A DNA stretch of 19,971 bases from Deltaproteobacteria bacterium. Lineage in GTDB: Bacteria > Bdellovibrionota_F > JAHFAK01. Position numbers and translations under genes: made by a program. The stretch spans positions 1 to 19,971 of the forward strand of contig JAHFAK010000028.1 in the NCBI GenBank assembly GCA_023250585.1, read 5' to 3'. Shown one piece after another: positions 1 through 7,313 of the stretch. The notes under the pieces were generated by a model that was given only the letters and a program-made list of their open reading frames with translations, was not told where the DNA came from and did no database searches. Positions within the stretch are counted from its first letter, which is position 1; the number at the start of each line of letters is the position of its first letter.

Positions 1-56
1 AATGTTTAAGAATGTCATTGCTAGACTTGGATGGGAATATCTATTATGGTTCTTAC

Positions 57-1733
57 ATGGAAAACGATACTAAAACTACTCAAACTCATTTTATCAAAGA
101 GATCATCCAAGAAGATCTTAAAAACAACAAACATGGTGGAAAAATTATAACGCGTTTTCCTCCTGAACCAAACGGTTATTTGCATATAGGCCATGCAAAA
201 TCTGTTTGCCTGAATTTTGGTCTTGCGCAAGAATTCAATGGCAAATGTAATTTACGTTTTGATGATACGAATCCTGAAAAAGAAGAGCAGGAATATATTG
301 ATGCAATTAAACGCGATGTACAGTGGCTCGGATTTTCATGGGGAAATCGCGAATACTATGCTTCTGATTATTTTGAAAAAATGTATGAATGGGCACTCAT
401 GCTTATTAAAAAAGGGAAAGCATACGTTGATGATCAAAATGCTGAACAAATCCGTCTTGCACGTGGGACACTTACAGAGCCAGGCAAAAATAGTCCATAT
501 CGAGATAGAAGTGTGGAAGAAAATCTTGCGCTCTTCATCGCAATGAAAGAAGGAAAATTTAATGAAGGCGAAAAAGTTCTACGAGCAAAAATAGATATGG
601 CTTCGCCTAATTTGAATATGCGTGACCCTGTGATGTATCGTATTCTCAAAGCTTCACATCCGCGTACGGGAAATATATGGTGTCTTTATCCAATGTATGA
701 TTGGGCACATGGTCTTGAAGATTCAATTGAAGGAATTACGCATTCAATTTGTACGCTTGAATTTGAAGATCATCGTCCACTCTATGATTGGTTTTTAGAT
801 GAACTTGATGTATATCATCCTCGTCAATATGAATTTGCTCGACTGAATGTAACTTTTGCCGTTATGAGTAAACGAAAGCTTTTGAAACTTGTTCAAGAAA
901 AACACGTTCGTGGTTGGGATGATCCTCGTATGCCTACCATTGCTGGTCTTCGAAGACGCGGGTTTACACCTGAAGCAATACGAAAATTCTGCGATGTTAT
1001 TGGAGTATCAAAAAGCAATAGCATGGTCGAATATGCTCTTTTAGAACACTGCCTTCGCAATGACCTTAATAAACGAGCACCGCGAGTTATGGCTGTTTTA
1101 AAACCTTTAAAAGTAATCATTACCAATTATCCAGAAAAAAAGATTGAAGAACTCGATGTTGACAATAATCCTGAGGATCCATCAATGGGTAAACGCACCA
1201 TTCCTTTTTCACGCGAAATCTATATTGATCAGGATGATTTTCAAGAAGTTCCGCATAAACAGTTTTTTAGACTCGCACCCGGACGCGAGGTCAGATTGGT
1301 CAATGCATATTATATTAAATGCGAAGAAATTATTAAAAATGGAAATACAATTACCGAACTTCATTGTACATATGATCAAAATTCGCGTGGTGGATGGACT
1401 TCTGATGGACGCAAAGTAAAAGGCACTATTCATTGGGTATCGGCTTCACATGCACTACCAGTAGAAGTACGGCTCTACGAACAACTCTTTACCAAGGAAA
1501 ACCCTGAAACCGTACAGGAAGGAAAAGATTTTACGGAACATCTCAATCCAAATTCTTTACAAATTCTATCTTTATGTCTTGTTGAACCAAATCTTATAAG
1601 TGCCCAAGTCGGGAATTTTTATCAATTCATGCGCGTTGGATATTTTTGTGTAGATAAGGATTCAAATAATACAAAGCTTGTTTTTAATCGAAGTGTCTCA
1701 TTAAAAGATTCTTGGGCGAAGGTTGTGAAATAA
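57..1733 (+). CDS. glnS: Glutaminyl-tRNA synthetase (GlnRS)
   Basis: Charges tRNA-Gln directly with glutamine in the cytoplasm (class Ic synthetase). Seen: N-terminal [16 protein letters not shown] with the HIGH motif at residues 43-46, the GlnRS-type second signature VMSKRKL (MSKRK at 270-274), the LRFDDTNP segment after the first motif, and an ending in SWAKVVK that matches the family C-terminus. The 558-aa length fits a complete bacterial GlnRS with catalytic domain and both C-terminal beta-barrels. I start at ATG 57 because [16 protein letters not shown] aligns with the usual N-terminus; an in-frame ATG at 12 would add 15 residues and cannot be excluded because the upstream DNA is outside the window. 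Neither start has a strong Shine-Dalgarno. A genuine GlnRS means Gln-tRNA is not made solely by the GatCAB transamidation route, which argues against Rickettsia-like lineages. Convergent with the nucleotidyltransferase gene. Confidence 0.97.
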   Translation: MENDTKTTQTHFIKEIIQEDLKNNKHGGKIITRFPPEPNGYLHIGHAKSVCLNFGLAQEFNGKCNLRFDDTNPEKEEQEYIDAIKRDVQWLGFSWGNREYYASDYFEKMYEWALMLIKKGKAYVDDQNAEQIRLARGTLTEPGKNSPYRDRSVEENLALFIAMKEGKFNEGEKVLRAKIDMASPNLNMRDPVMYRILKASHPRTGNIWCLYPMYDWAHGLEDSIEGITHSICTLEFEDHRPLYDWFLDELDVYHPRQYEFARLNVTFAVMSKRKLLKLVQEKHVRGWDDPRMPTIAGLRRRGFTPEAIRKFCDVIGVSKSNSMVEYALLEHCLRNDLNKRAPRVMAVLKPLKVIITNYPEKKIEELDVDNNPEDPSMGKRTIPFSREIYIDQDDFQEVPHKQFFRLAPGREVRLVNAYYIKCEEIIKNGNTITELHCTYDQNSRGGWTSDGRKVKGTIHWVSASHALPVEVRLYEQLFTKENPETVQEGKDFTEHLNPNSLQILSLCLVEPNLISAQVGNFYQFMRVGYFCVDKDSNNTKLVFNRSVSLKDSWAKVVK

Positions 1734-1751
1734 AATTTATATATCAAAAAG

Positions 1752-1785
1752 GTCCGCGAATAATTTTCTGATAAATAATCGCGAC
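1752..1785. terminator. Imperfect GC-ended hairpin between convergent genes
   Basis: GTCCGCGA at 1752-1759 pairs with TCGCGAC at 1779-1785 (one bulged C), enclosing an AT-rich loop that can pair further with mismatches. It lies in the 71-nt gap between the convergent glnS and nucleotidyltransferase stops. A T-run follows at 1800-1806 on the + strand, about 15 nt beyond the stem, so it is not a textbook intrinsic terminator. A bidirectional terminator is inferred from position. Confidence 0.35.
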
Positions 1786-1804
1786 GATGTTCCAGAGATC
1801 TTTT

Positions 1805-2104
1805 TTAGACATACACAGCCTCTTTAAGAATCTCTTTTTTTACATACGGCTTTATGTATTTTTCTCTGCAAATATCTACATTTTTATGGAGATTTTCTTC
1901 AAGATATTTTCGTAATTCTTGTTTTTTCTCAAAGATATCATTTGTATGAGAATCAAGCTCAATTAGAATATCAATATCGCTTTTTTCGGTATATTCGTTA
2001 CGTGCGTAAGATCCAAATAAGCCAATTTTAGTAACATTATAATTTTTTTTAAACAGAGATTTATTTTTTTTTAAAAAAATTAAAATTTCTTCTTTAGTAA
2101 TCAT
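1805..2104 (-). CDS. Minimal nucleotidyltransferase (MNT-type) protein
   Basis: A 99-aa protein of the small DNA-polymerase-beta-like nucleotidyltransferase fold. Seen: GLFGSYARNEYTEKSDIDIL with G31-S32, metal-binding D44 and D46, a third acidic position at D77 in NVDIC, and the family-typical ending KEILKEAVYV. Known: proteins of this size often act as the MntA antitoxin, which AMPylates a HEPN-domain toxin (HepT) encoded next door. No HEPN gene is visible; downstream only 71 nt separate it from the glnS stop, and upstream is the nitrilase-like gene. It starts 36 nt after that gene's stop on the same strand, so co-transcription is likely. No clear Shine-Dalgarno. The active-site residues are intact, so the protein could be active, but its target is unknown. 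Confidence 0.85.
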   Translation of the reverse strand: MITKEEILIFLKKNKSLFKKNYNVTKIGLFGSYARNEYTEKSDIDILIELDSHTNDIFEKKQELRKYLEENLHKNVDICREKYIKPYVKKEILKEAVYV

Positions 2105-2140
2105 ATATAAAAGATAACAGAAAAATGACTTTAGTTCAAC

Positions 2141-2944
2141 TTACAAATCGTATGTTTTCAATCGATCATCAAAGTATGTAATCTTCCCTCGCACGTGTTT
2201 AATCATATCTCGTTCCACTGATCCAATTACAACTTGCTCTTGATCACTTGGTACACTGGTGGATTCAATTTCTCCTACAGGATTATACAGTGTAGTGTCG
2301 CCGCCAAATTCAGTTTTATCATCAGTTCCTATTCGATTTACGGCGAGGACATAGCACTGATTTTCAATAGCTCGTGCTGAAGATAGAGTAATAAAATGTT
2401 GAATTCTCTTTTTCGGCCATGCTGCAATGACGACAATTACTTCAGCTCCCATGAGAGCAAGCTTACGGGCGTACTCAGGAAAGCGTATATCATAACAAAT
2501 CATAAGGCCCACTGTGCAAAAACCGAGATCATATACTTTTGGATTGTATTTTCCTTGAGTAAAATAACGTTTTTCATTGAGTTCCTCGCACGAAAAAAGA
2601 TGTAGTTTATGATACATGTCGACAAGACCTTTCTGAGGAGTAATCAGCAGTGAGCTGTTATAAAGATGATCATTCTCTGTATATGGCAATCCAGCGATAA
2701 TCGTAGCAGTTGTTTCACTCGCTTTTTTTTCAAGTACTCTGACAATATCAAGTGGTAAAAGCTTTGCTTTTTTTTCTAGGATTCGTGGTGCGTAACCCGT
2801 GAGAAAAGCCTCAGGCAATGCAATCAACTGTGCGCCAAGTTTTGCTGCTTCATCAATCATGGTACATGCTTTTGCCAGATTGGCTTCTTCATTGCCAACT
2901 TCAGAATTCATTTGGATTCCGGCAACTTTAAATACAGCATTCAT
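2141..2944 (-). CDS. Carbon-nitrogen hydrolase (nitrilase superfamily amidase)
   Basis: A 267-aa cytoplasmic amidohydrolase with the nitrilase Glu-Lys-Cys triad: E45 in ALPEAFLTGY, K113 in YHKLHLF and C150 in MICYDIRFPEYAR. The stretch RAIENQCYVLAVNRIG is typical of the Nit/omega-amidase branch, whose members hydrolyse alpha-ketoglutaramate or deaminated glutathione. That branch assignment is inference; substrate cannot be fixed from sequence. Length is normal and the frame intact. I start at ATG 2944 because GGAAAGA lies 6 nt upstream, whereas the in-frame ATG at 2959 has no ribosome binding site. Followed by the nucleotidyltransferase gene after 36 nt, probably as one transcript. Its upstream region is divergent from the nucleotidyltransferase stump at 2998 and contains a perfect AT palindrome. 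Confidence 0.93.
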   Translation of the reverse strand: MNAVFKVAGIQMNSEVGNEEANLAKACTMIDEAAKLGAQLIALPEAFLTGYAPRILEKKAKLLPLDIVRVLEKKASETTATIIAGLPYTENDHLYNSSLLITPQKGLVDMYHKLHLFSCEELNEKRYFTQGKYNPKVYDLGFCTVGLMICYDIRFPEYARKLALMGAEVIVVIAAWPKKRIQHFITLSSARAIENQCYVLAVNRIGTDDKTEFGGDTTLYNPVGEIESTSVPSDQEQVVIGSVERDMIKHVRGKITYFDDRLKTYDL

Positions 2945-2970
2945 TATTTTTCTTTCCATTGATTAAGACA

Positions 2971-2984
2971 TTAATATATATTAA
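2971..2984. promoter_or_regulatory. Perfect 14-bp AT palindrome in a divergent gap
   Basis: TTAATATATATTAA reads the same on both strands. It is centred between the divergent starts of the amidase (-) and the nucleotidyltransferase stump (+). It could supply overlapping -10 boxes in both directions or be an operator half-site pair. Being AT-only in AT-rich DNA, it could also be chance. Confidence 0.2.
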
Positions 2985-2997
2985 TAAGATTCTCGAA

Positions 2998-3135
2998 ATG
3001 AACGATGAATTGCAAGTATTAAAAATAGTTGCCCAGCGTCTAGAAGAAGCACATATTCCCTATATGCTTTCAGGTTCGATGGCATTAAATTTTTATGCAG
3101 AGCCACGTATGACAAGGGATATCGATATTGTCTAG
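2998..3135 (+). pseudogene. Truncated nucleotidyltransferase (AbiEii/DUF6036-like) 5' stump
   Basis: A 45-codon reading frame encodes the start of a nucleotidyltransferase: helix LKIVAQRLEEAHIPYMLSGS, then GSMALNFYAEPRMTRDIDIV and a stop. The GS motif, the R-x-T-R-D-I-D-I-V strand and the spacing match families annotated as AbiEii-like or DUF6036 nucleotidyltransferases, as I remember them. An intact member should run well beyond 100 residues. Here the frame ends in TAG at 3133-3135, straight after the two metal-binding Asp residues, and the next gene starts 11 nt later, so the rest was deleted rather than frameshifted. No Shine-Dalgarno precedes the ATG. Probably non-functional debris, unless the short peptide was retained as a leader. 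Confidence 0.6.
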
Positions 3136-3146
3136 GTATTACATAT

Positions 3147-3416
3147 ATGAAAGACACTTCACCTCATATAGAACAAAAATTTCGAGAGATGCTGATGGCT
3201 CGCAGTAGTGAAGAGCGTATGATGATGGGTTTTTCTATGTTTGATACAGCAAAGAAGATAGTTATTAGTTCCATAAAAAATGAAGATCCTGATATCAGCC
3301 TAGAAAAACTTCGCGAGAAAATTTTTTTGCGTTTTTATGGATCTGATTTTTCAGAATTTGAGAAAGAAAAAATACTAGCTTATTTAAAAAAGCATACGGA
3401 TACACAATGTACATAG
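3147..3416 (+). CDS. Small protein of unknown function linked to a nucleotidyltransferase
   Basis: An 89-aa soluble, predicted all-helical protein. I do not recognise a named domain. The pattern RSSEERMMMGFSMFDTAKKI followed by LREKIFLRFYGSDFS resembles small conserved proteins that I recall beside AbiEii-like nucleotidyltransferase genes; that is memory, not a search result. It begins 11 nt after the nucleotidyltransferase stump, so the two may be remains of one pair with this partner still intact. The 3' end overlaps pyrC by 10 nt, making it part of the pyrC-pyrD transcript; translational coupling to pyrC may be why it survived. No strong Shine-Dalgarno. Not a membrane or secreted protein. 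Confidence 0.7.
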   Translation: MKDTSPHIEQKFREMLMARSSEERMMMGFSMFDTAKKIVISSIKNEDPDISLEKLREKIFLRFYGSDFSEFEKEKILAYLKKHTDTQCT

Positions 3417-4453
3417 ACGCCCATACACATTGTCGTGATTTTGAAGAGGCATATAAAGAAACAATACAGCATGCACTTTTGGTCGCTGAGAATTCTGGAC
3501 TTTCCGGAATTTTTGATATGCCAAATACAAAGCCTCCGCTTATTACACGCGCAGTTGTTGAAAGACGTTTAGAACTCGCAAAAAAATGTGCATCGCCTGT
3601 TTTTTATGGAATTTTCATTGGACTAACTAATAAAAAAGATCAGATTAAAGAAGCTGTCGAAACCTTCAATGAGTTTTTTCCGAACAAAGGTGACGAAAGG
3701 GTAGGCGTGATTGGTCTTAAAATGTATGCCGGAAAATCAACGAATAATTTGACTGTTGAAGACATTCTTTCGCAGCGCTCTGTATTTGCAATTCTTGCGG
3801 AATTAAATTTTAAAGGCGTGATATCTCTTCATTGTGAAAAGGAATCTGTAATGAATGAAAAATTGTGGGACCCGAAAAATCCAATTTCACATTGTGATGT
3901 TCGATCCGAAGAAGCTGAAATTCAGTCAGTAAAAGATCAAATTCAATGCGCGCAAGAAACTAATTTTAAAGGCCATCTTCACATAACTCATATTTCTTCT
4001 CCTCAATCGGTTGATATTGTCAATAAGACAAAACATGCATTACGACTATCGAGTGGTGTTACGTTTCATCATCTCTTATTAGATAAAAATGTAATGACGA
4101 ATGAAAAAGGAATTTTTTATAAAGTAAATCCTCCCTTGAGAAGTCCTGAAAGTCGCGCACAGCTTTTTGCAAAATTTAACAATGGTGAGATTGATATTCT
4201 GGAAACAGATCATGCTCCTCATACCTATGAAGATAAGATAGAACGACATTCTTCTGGTATTCCAAATCTCGCTTCATGGCCAAAAGTAATTGAGATACTT
4301 AAAGCTCGTGGAATTGCAGAAAATTTTTTGCAAAAAGTTGCGTTCGAGAATGTAAATAAAATATTCGGCATAAAAATTCCTCGACGAAAGGCAAAAAATA
4401 ATACTATATATGTTAAGGATTATCTTTTTGATCCGTATGAAAAAATAGTATGA
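3407..4453 (+). CDS. pyrC: Dihydroorotase
   Basis: Third step of de novo pyrimidine synthesis: interconverts N-carbamoyl-aspartate and dihydroorotate, in the cytoplasm. Seen in 348 aa: metal-binding H6 and H8 in DAHTHCRD with substrate-contacting R10, DMPNTKPP at 37-44, likely carboxylated K105 in IGLKMYAG, H142 in SLHCEKE, H192/H195 in LHITHIS, and D268 in ETDHAPH. All key positions are present. The protein is compact, beginning almost at the HxH strand without the N-terminal beta-sandwich extension of longer class I enzymes. Related amidohydrolases (allantoinase, hydantoinase) share the fold; the directly following pyrD settles the assignment. Its start overlaps the upstream gene by 10 nt and its stop overlaps the pyrD start in ATGA, implying translational coupling. 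Confidence 0.93.
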   Translation: MYIDAHTHCRDFEEAYKETIQHALLVAENSGLSGIFDMPNTKPPLITRAVVERRLELAKKCASPVFYGIFIGLTNKKDQIKEAVETFNEFFPNKGDERVGVIGLKMYAGKSTNNLTVEDILSQRSVFAILAELNFKGVISLHCEKESVMNEKLWDPKNPISHCDVRSEEAEIQSVKDQIQCAQETNFKGHLHITHISSPQSVDIVNKTKHALRLSSGVTFHHLLLDKNVMTNEKGIFYKVNPPLRSPESRAQLFAKFNNGEIDILETDHAPHTYEDKIERHSSGIPNLASWPKVIEILKARGIAENFLQKVAFENVNKIFGIKIPRRKAKNNTIYVKDYLFDPYEKIV

Positions 4454-5445
4454 ATTGTATTCGAAAATCTTTTGATTCATTCTATGATCTTTTCAGACCA
4501 TTTCTATTTTTTATTTCAAAAAACGATCCACATCGAGCGCATGAATTATTTGTTGAATTTTCTCGAATCATTCATGGACTTAAACTAGAACGATTTCTTT
4601 TAGACAATGAAACAAACTACAACAAAAGAAAAATTACTCTTTCGAATGCAGCAGGATTCAATAAAAATGGTTCAATTTCGCCATTGTTTTTAAAATATCT
4701 GGGATTCGATCGAGTTGTTATTGGTACCGTAACCGGCGAGCGATGGAAAGGAAACTCGCGTCCTCATATTCTCCGTTTAATTGAATCGGAGTCGCTTATT
4801 AATTGGATGGGATTACCTGGAATTGGCGCAAGCCACGTGCGTCGGAATCTTATGAAATTTCAAAACAGTGAAATTCCTATAACTATTAATATTGCTCCAA
4901 CTCCTCATAAACGAGGAGAAGATGCTCTTCGTGATTTAGAAAAAACAGTCGATGCGCTAAAAATATTTTCATGTGTTGACCGCTTTGAACTGAATATTTC
5001 CTGTCCCAATACTGAAGCGGACAGGAATAATTATCATAAAGAATTGAAGTCGCTCATAAATGCGGTTCAGATATCAATGAATGATTATCAAAAACTTTAT
5101 ATAAAATTATCTCCTGATCTTTTAGAGCATGAAATCGATGAAACAGTTTCTGTTATTCAAGCAATGCATGTTGATGGTATTGTGACGACAAATACTACCA
5201 CACAGCATAGCTATCAAAAGGGTGGAGCAAGTGGTGAGCTTTTATATGAACGATCTTTTGCTATTCAAAAGCATTTTTATGAACGGCTCAAAAATACTCA
5301 TGTCAAAATAGTTGCCTGTGGTGGAATTAACAGCTTAACTCGTCTCAATGAGCGTATAAATTACGGTGCCCAAGAAATACAGATTTTTACACCACTTATT
5401 TTCAACGGACCTCGTTTGCTGCGCGAACTACGAGATGACATTTGA
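4450..5445 (+). CDS. pyrD: Dihydroorotate dehydrogenase, class 2 architecture
   Basis: Oxidises dihydroorotate to orotate, the fourth pyrimidine step. Class 2 enzymes use FMN and membrane quinone. Seen in 331 aa: an N-terminal amphipathic/hydrophobic segment (FYDLFRPFLFFISKNDPHRA) like the class 2 quinone-tunnel helices, AAGFNKNG at 67-74, GTVTGERWKGNSRPHILRL, the FMN-contacting K219 in YIKLSPD, TTNTT at 246-250, and ACGGI at 289-293. Oddity: the catalytic-base loop reads ELNISCPNT, placing Cys185 where class 2 enzymes normally have Ser; Cys at this point is the hallmark of class 1 enzymes. The start is coupled to pyrC by a 4-nt overlap. The C-terminal FMN phosphate region is present in the altered form IFTPLIFNGPRL. 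Complete length for the family. Confidence 0.93.
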   Translation: MNCIRKSFDSFYDLFRPFLFFISKNDPHRAHELFVEFSRIIHGLKLERFLLDNETNYNKRKITLSNAAGFNKNGSISPLFLKYLGFDRVVIGTVTGERWKGNSRPHILRLIESESLINWMGLPGIGASHVRRNLMKFQNSEIPITINIAPTPHKRGEDALRDLEKTVDALKIFSCVDRFELNISCPNTEADRNNYHKELKSLINAVQISMNDYQKLYIKLSPDLLEHEIDETVSVIQAMHVDGIVTTNTTTQHSYQKGGASGELLYERSFAIQKHFYERLKNTHVKIVACGGINSLTRLNERINYGAQEIQIFTPLIFNGPRLLRELRDDI

Positions 5446-5460
5446 GAAATTCATTTCTGA

Positions 5461-5533
5461 TGTCATCCCCGAGAAGGTGGGGATCAAGTCTTTTAAACTA
5501 TGTTCCTGGATTCCTGCTTTCGCGGGAATGACA
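5461..5533. repeat. Interspersed palindromic repeat (REP/dRS3-like, two hairpins)
   Basis: Outer ends TGTCATCCCC (5461-5470) and GGGAATGACA (5524-5533) are near-perfect inverted copies. Inside are two hairpins: ATCCCC/GGGGAT at 5465-5484 with an 8-nt loop, and ATTCCTGC/GCGGGAAT at 5510-5529 with a 4-nt loop. The ATTCCyGC...GCGGGAAT core is the widely scattered bacterial repeat that shows up in many genomes and in ORF tails as CHSRESxNP. It lies between the convergent pyrD and GluRS-like genes, covers the last codons and stop of the latter, and may serve as a bidirectional terminator. It is GC-richer than its surroundings. I see no second copy in this window. Confidence 0.8.
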
Positions 5534-6478
5534 GAAATGTACATTCAGTTCATCCAGTTTCTTTGAATTAAAAATTGGTATGTTTTTTTTAAAATGATCA
5601 AGAGTAAAATTTTCTAGAAAATAATTCATATCAAAAGGTTCTTTATTTTTGTCAGGTAGCGATACATAAAGAGACATTAAATAATGTATAATTGCTTCTT
5701 TTTTGTAGTTCGATTTTTTATAAAAACAAAGATCATGAGCTCCATGCCGGCTTGACAGTTTTTCAATTTTTCCTGTTTCATCTTCACCTCGAAGCATAAA
5801 GAAATGTCCATAGTGCGGTGTGGGCAACTCAAGGATTTCTTGAAGCATTATTTCTTTACAGGTATGACTAAAATACTGTTCTGATCGTAGAACATGTGTA
5901 ATGGGCATTAGAGCATCATCAATACACGCAGCAAAAGTATATGTGGGCGCGCCACTTTTTTCTACGATAACAAAATCTCCGAGAGTAAAATCGGGAAAAG
6001 TGATTTTACCCCGAATAAGATCATGATGAATAATTTCTTTTGCGAGTGTTTTAAAGCGAATAACAGGTTGTCGCCCCTCATCTTCGAATTGTTTTTTTTC
6101 TTCGGATGAAAGATTCCTACAGCGTCCATTGTAATGAGGATTCTGCCAATTTTTGAGCGCTTCTTCCTGGGCTTTTTTTAATTCTTCTTCAGTGCAATAA
6201 CAGTAGAATGCTTTATCTTCATTGAGAAGCTTTTCGGTATATTTTTTATAAATAGATAATCGGTCGCTTTGTCGGAGCGGCTCTGCATTACTCGAAATCC
6301 CAAGCCAGACAAGATCTTCTAAATATTTTGTTTCGATATGCGGGCTATCTTCAATATACACAAAAAATTTTCCCGCATTCTTTTGTGCAAAAATAAAATT
6401 TGTGAGAGCAGTGAAAGTTGAATCGAGGCTCAATGGGTCTTTAAGATTAAGTATACAGCGAGTACGAATTTCTTTCAT
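5498..6478 (-). CDS. gltX: Degenerate, truncated glutamyl-tRNA synthetase-like protein
   Basis: Homologous to GluRS over catalytic and stem-contact domains: YIEDSPHIETKYLEDLVWLG (41-60), CYC at 93-95 with C120 of the zinc-finger-like insert, GAPTYTFAACIDDALMPITH (176-195), then PIFNSKKLDELN (301-312). But HIGH is missing: the matching stretch (RCILNLKDPLSLDSTFTAL) has SLDS at 17-20. The second signature reads KLSSRHG (240-246) in place of KLSKRHG, and the fourth zinc-site residue is Asn122 instead of His. The protein stops at 326 aa, without the roughly 150-residue anticodon-binding domain; the last 11 residues are repeat-encoded. A short GluRS lacking that domain recalls glutamyl-queuosine synthetase, but that enzyme keeps HIGH. 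No strong Shine-Dalgarno. Inference: pseudoenzyme or decaying paralogue, so the symbol marks family only; a functional gltX should exist elsewhere. Confidence 0.8.
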   Translation of the reverse strand: MKEIRTRCILNLKDPLSLDSTFTALTNFIFAQKNAGKFFVYIEDSPHIETKYLEDLVWLGISSNAEPLRQSDRLSIYKKYTEKLLNEDKAFYCYCTEEELKKAQEEALKNWQNPHYNGRCRNLSSEEKKQFEDEGRQPVIRFKTLAKEIIHHDLIRGKITFPDFTLGDFVIVEKSGAPTYTFAACIDDALMPITHVLRSEQYFSHTCKEIMLQEILELPTPHYGHFFMLRGEDETGKIEKLSSRHGAHDLCFYKKSNYKKEAIIHYLMSLYVSLPDKNKEPFDMNYFLENFTLDHFKKNIPIFNSKKLDELNVHFCHSRESRNPGT

Positions 6479-6576
6479 ACATTTTTTGAAAATAGCTGAT
6501 AAAAATTATGTCCAAATATTAAATCTATTATTGCTTTTATAGTGCATCTCAGAATAGGTTAAGTAAAGAAAAAATA

Positions 6577-6604
6577 TTGACAAAATGCATTGATATGTAT
6601 TAAG
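6577..6604 (+). promoter_or_regulatory. Candidate promoter for the 187-aa secreted protein gene
   Basis: A consensus -35 box TTGACA (6577-6582) is followed by TATTAA (6598-6603), with TG at 6596-6597, at a 15-nt spacing; the -10 match is partial. It sits about 130 nt upstream of the 6733 start, in the 254-nt gap divergent from the GluRS-like gene. GGGTACATG follows at 6620-6628, recalling the GGGTCATG that follows the two better promoters downstream. Confidence 0.4.
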
Positions 6605-6732
6605 TTTATATAAATTCAATGGGTACATGAAACTATCATTTCTATCCAAAAATTTCCCATTGACGAATATATGTTTTATGAGATAGGAGAGCATCGTTTT
6701 TCTTCTGTTCATAAAACAGGGGTTAAAGTGAT

Positions 6733-7296
6733 ATGAAAAAAAACTATATATTAATCATCTATATCTGTGTGTGCTTTGGTTTTCAATATGCTCATGCTTA
6801 TGAGGAATTACCAAATACGTGTAATCTTTTTGATGGCTGGAGACCAGAAGATCGAGTTAGTCATATTTTGAATAATCCACTTCTTGCAGCTCATTCAATA
6901 TTTCAAACAGTACAATTGTCGTTAATGGGAATTAATTCTTCTAAAGCTATCCAAGAGTTGAAAGAACAGTACCCTAATAATTTTATAAAAGATTTAGATA
7001 ATTTTGAGAATGCATTAACAATACTTTACTTCGATACATCTCTTTCTCATCCTTATTTTTTACTTATTAAGCAAAATATACTTCAGAAATTTGAAGAGCT
7101 CAGAAAATTTTTCTTACATACATCATTTGATCAATTACAAGACTTAGAATTAGTTACTCGTAAGCTTGCGGAGCTTAAGAAAGATCTTCGTCAGCATAAG
7201 CAATGGAGTCTCGAAATAAAAACTCACCTAAAAGAACAACCCCAAAATTTTCCTTTTGAGTTAGATACTCAACCGCATTCAGTACCTTTACACTAA
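6733..7296 (+). CDS. Small secreted protein of unknown function
   Basis: 187 aa; I recognise no family. Residues 1-22 form a clear signal peptide (MKK, hydrophobic core, then FQYAHA with cleavage before YEEL), so it should leave the cytoplasm. The mature protein is predicted largely helical, with charged helices around residues 110-160 and a Pro/His-rich tail. It has a single cysteine, Cys30, in PNTCNLF, about 8 residues after the predicted cleavage site; the three large secreted proteins downstream have a comparable N-x-C element. GGGG at 6719-6722 is the likely ribosome binding site (spacing 10), within the GGGGTTA motif that recurs upstream of the neighbours, and is touched by a CTGTT/AACAG hairpin (6705-6719). 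Candidate promoter at 6577. Probably a small member or partner of the exported cluster. Confidence 0.85.
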   Translation: MKKNYILIIYICVCFGFQYAHAYEELPNTCNLFDGWRPEDRVSHILNNPLLAAHSIFQTVQLSLMGINSSKAIQELKEQYPNNFIKDLDNFENALTILYFDTSLSHPYFLLIKQNILQKFEELRKFFLHTSFDQLQDLELVTRKLAELKKDLRQHKQWSLEIKTHLKEQPQNFPFELDTQPHSVPLH

Positions 7297-7313
7297 AATA
7301 TCATAATAATTTT

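Noticed and set aside
12-56. Upstream ATG at 12 as the start of glnS
   Set aside because: The extra 15 residues do not resemble GlnRS N-termini, whereas ATG 57 gives the usual start; no better ribosome binding site supports the longer form.
2945-2959. ATG at 2959 as the amidase start
   Set aside because: No ribosome binding site upstream; GGAAAGA inside this stretch serves ATG 2944.
5461-5533. Insertion-sequence end or CRISPR repeat
   Set aside because: No transposase, no direct-repeat array; the paired hairpins and the ATTCC...GGAAT core fit a dispersed palindromic repeat.
5498-6478. Glutamyl-queuosine tRNA-Asp synthetase (GluQ) identity for the short GluRS-like protein
   Set aside because: GluQ retains a HIGH-type motif and a different length; this protein has the GluRS stem-contact segment and lost both signatures.
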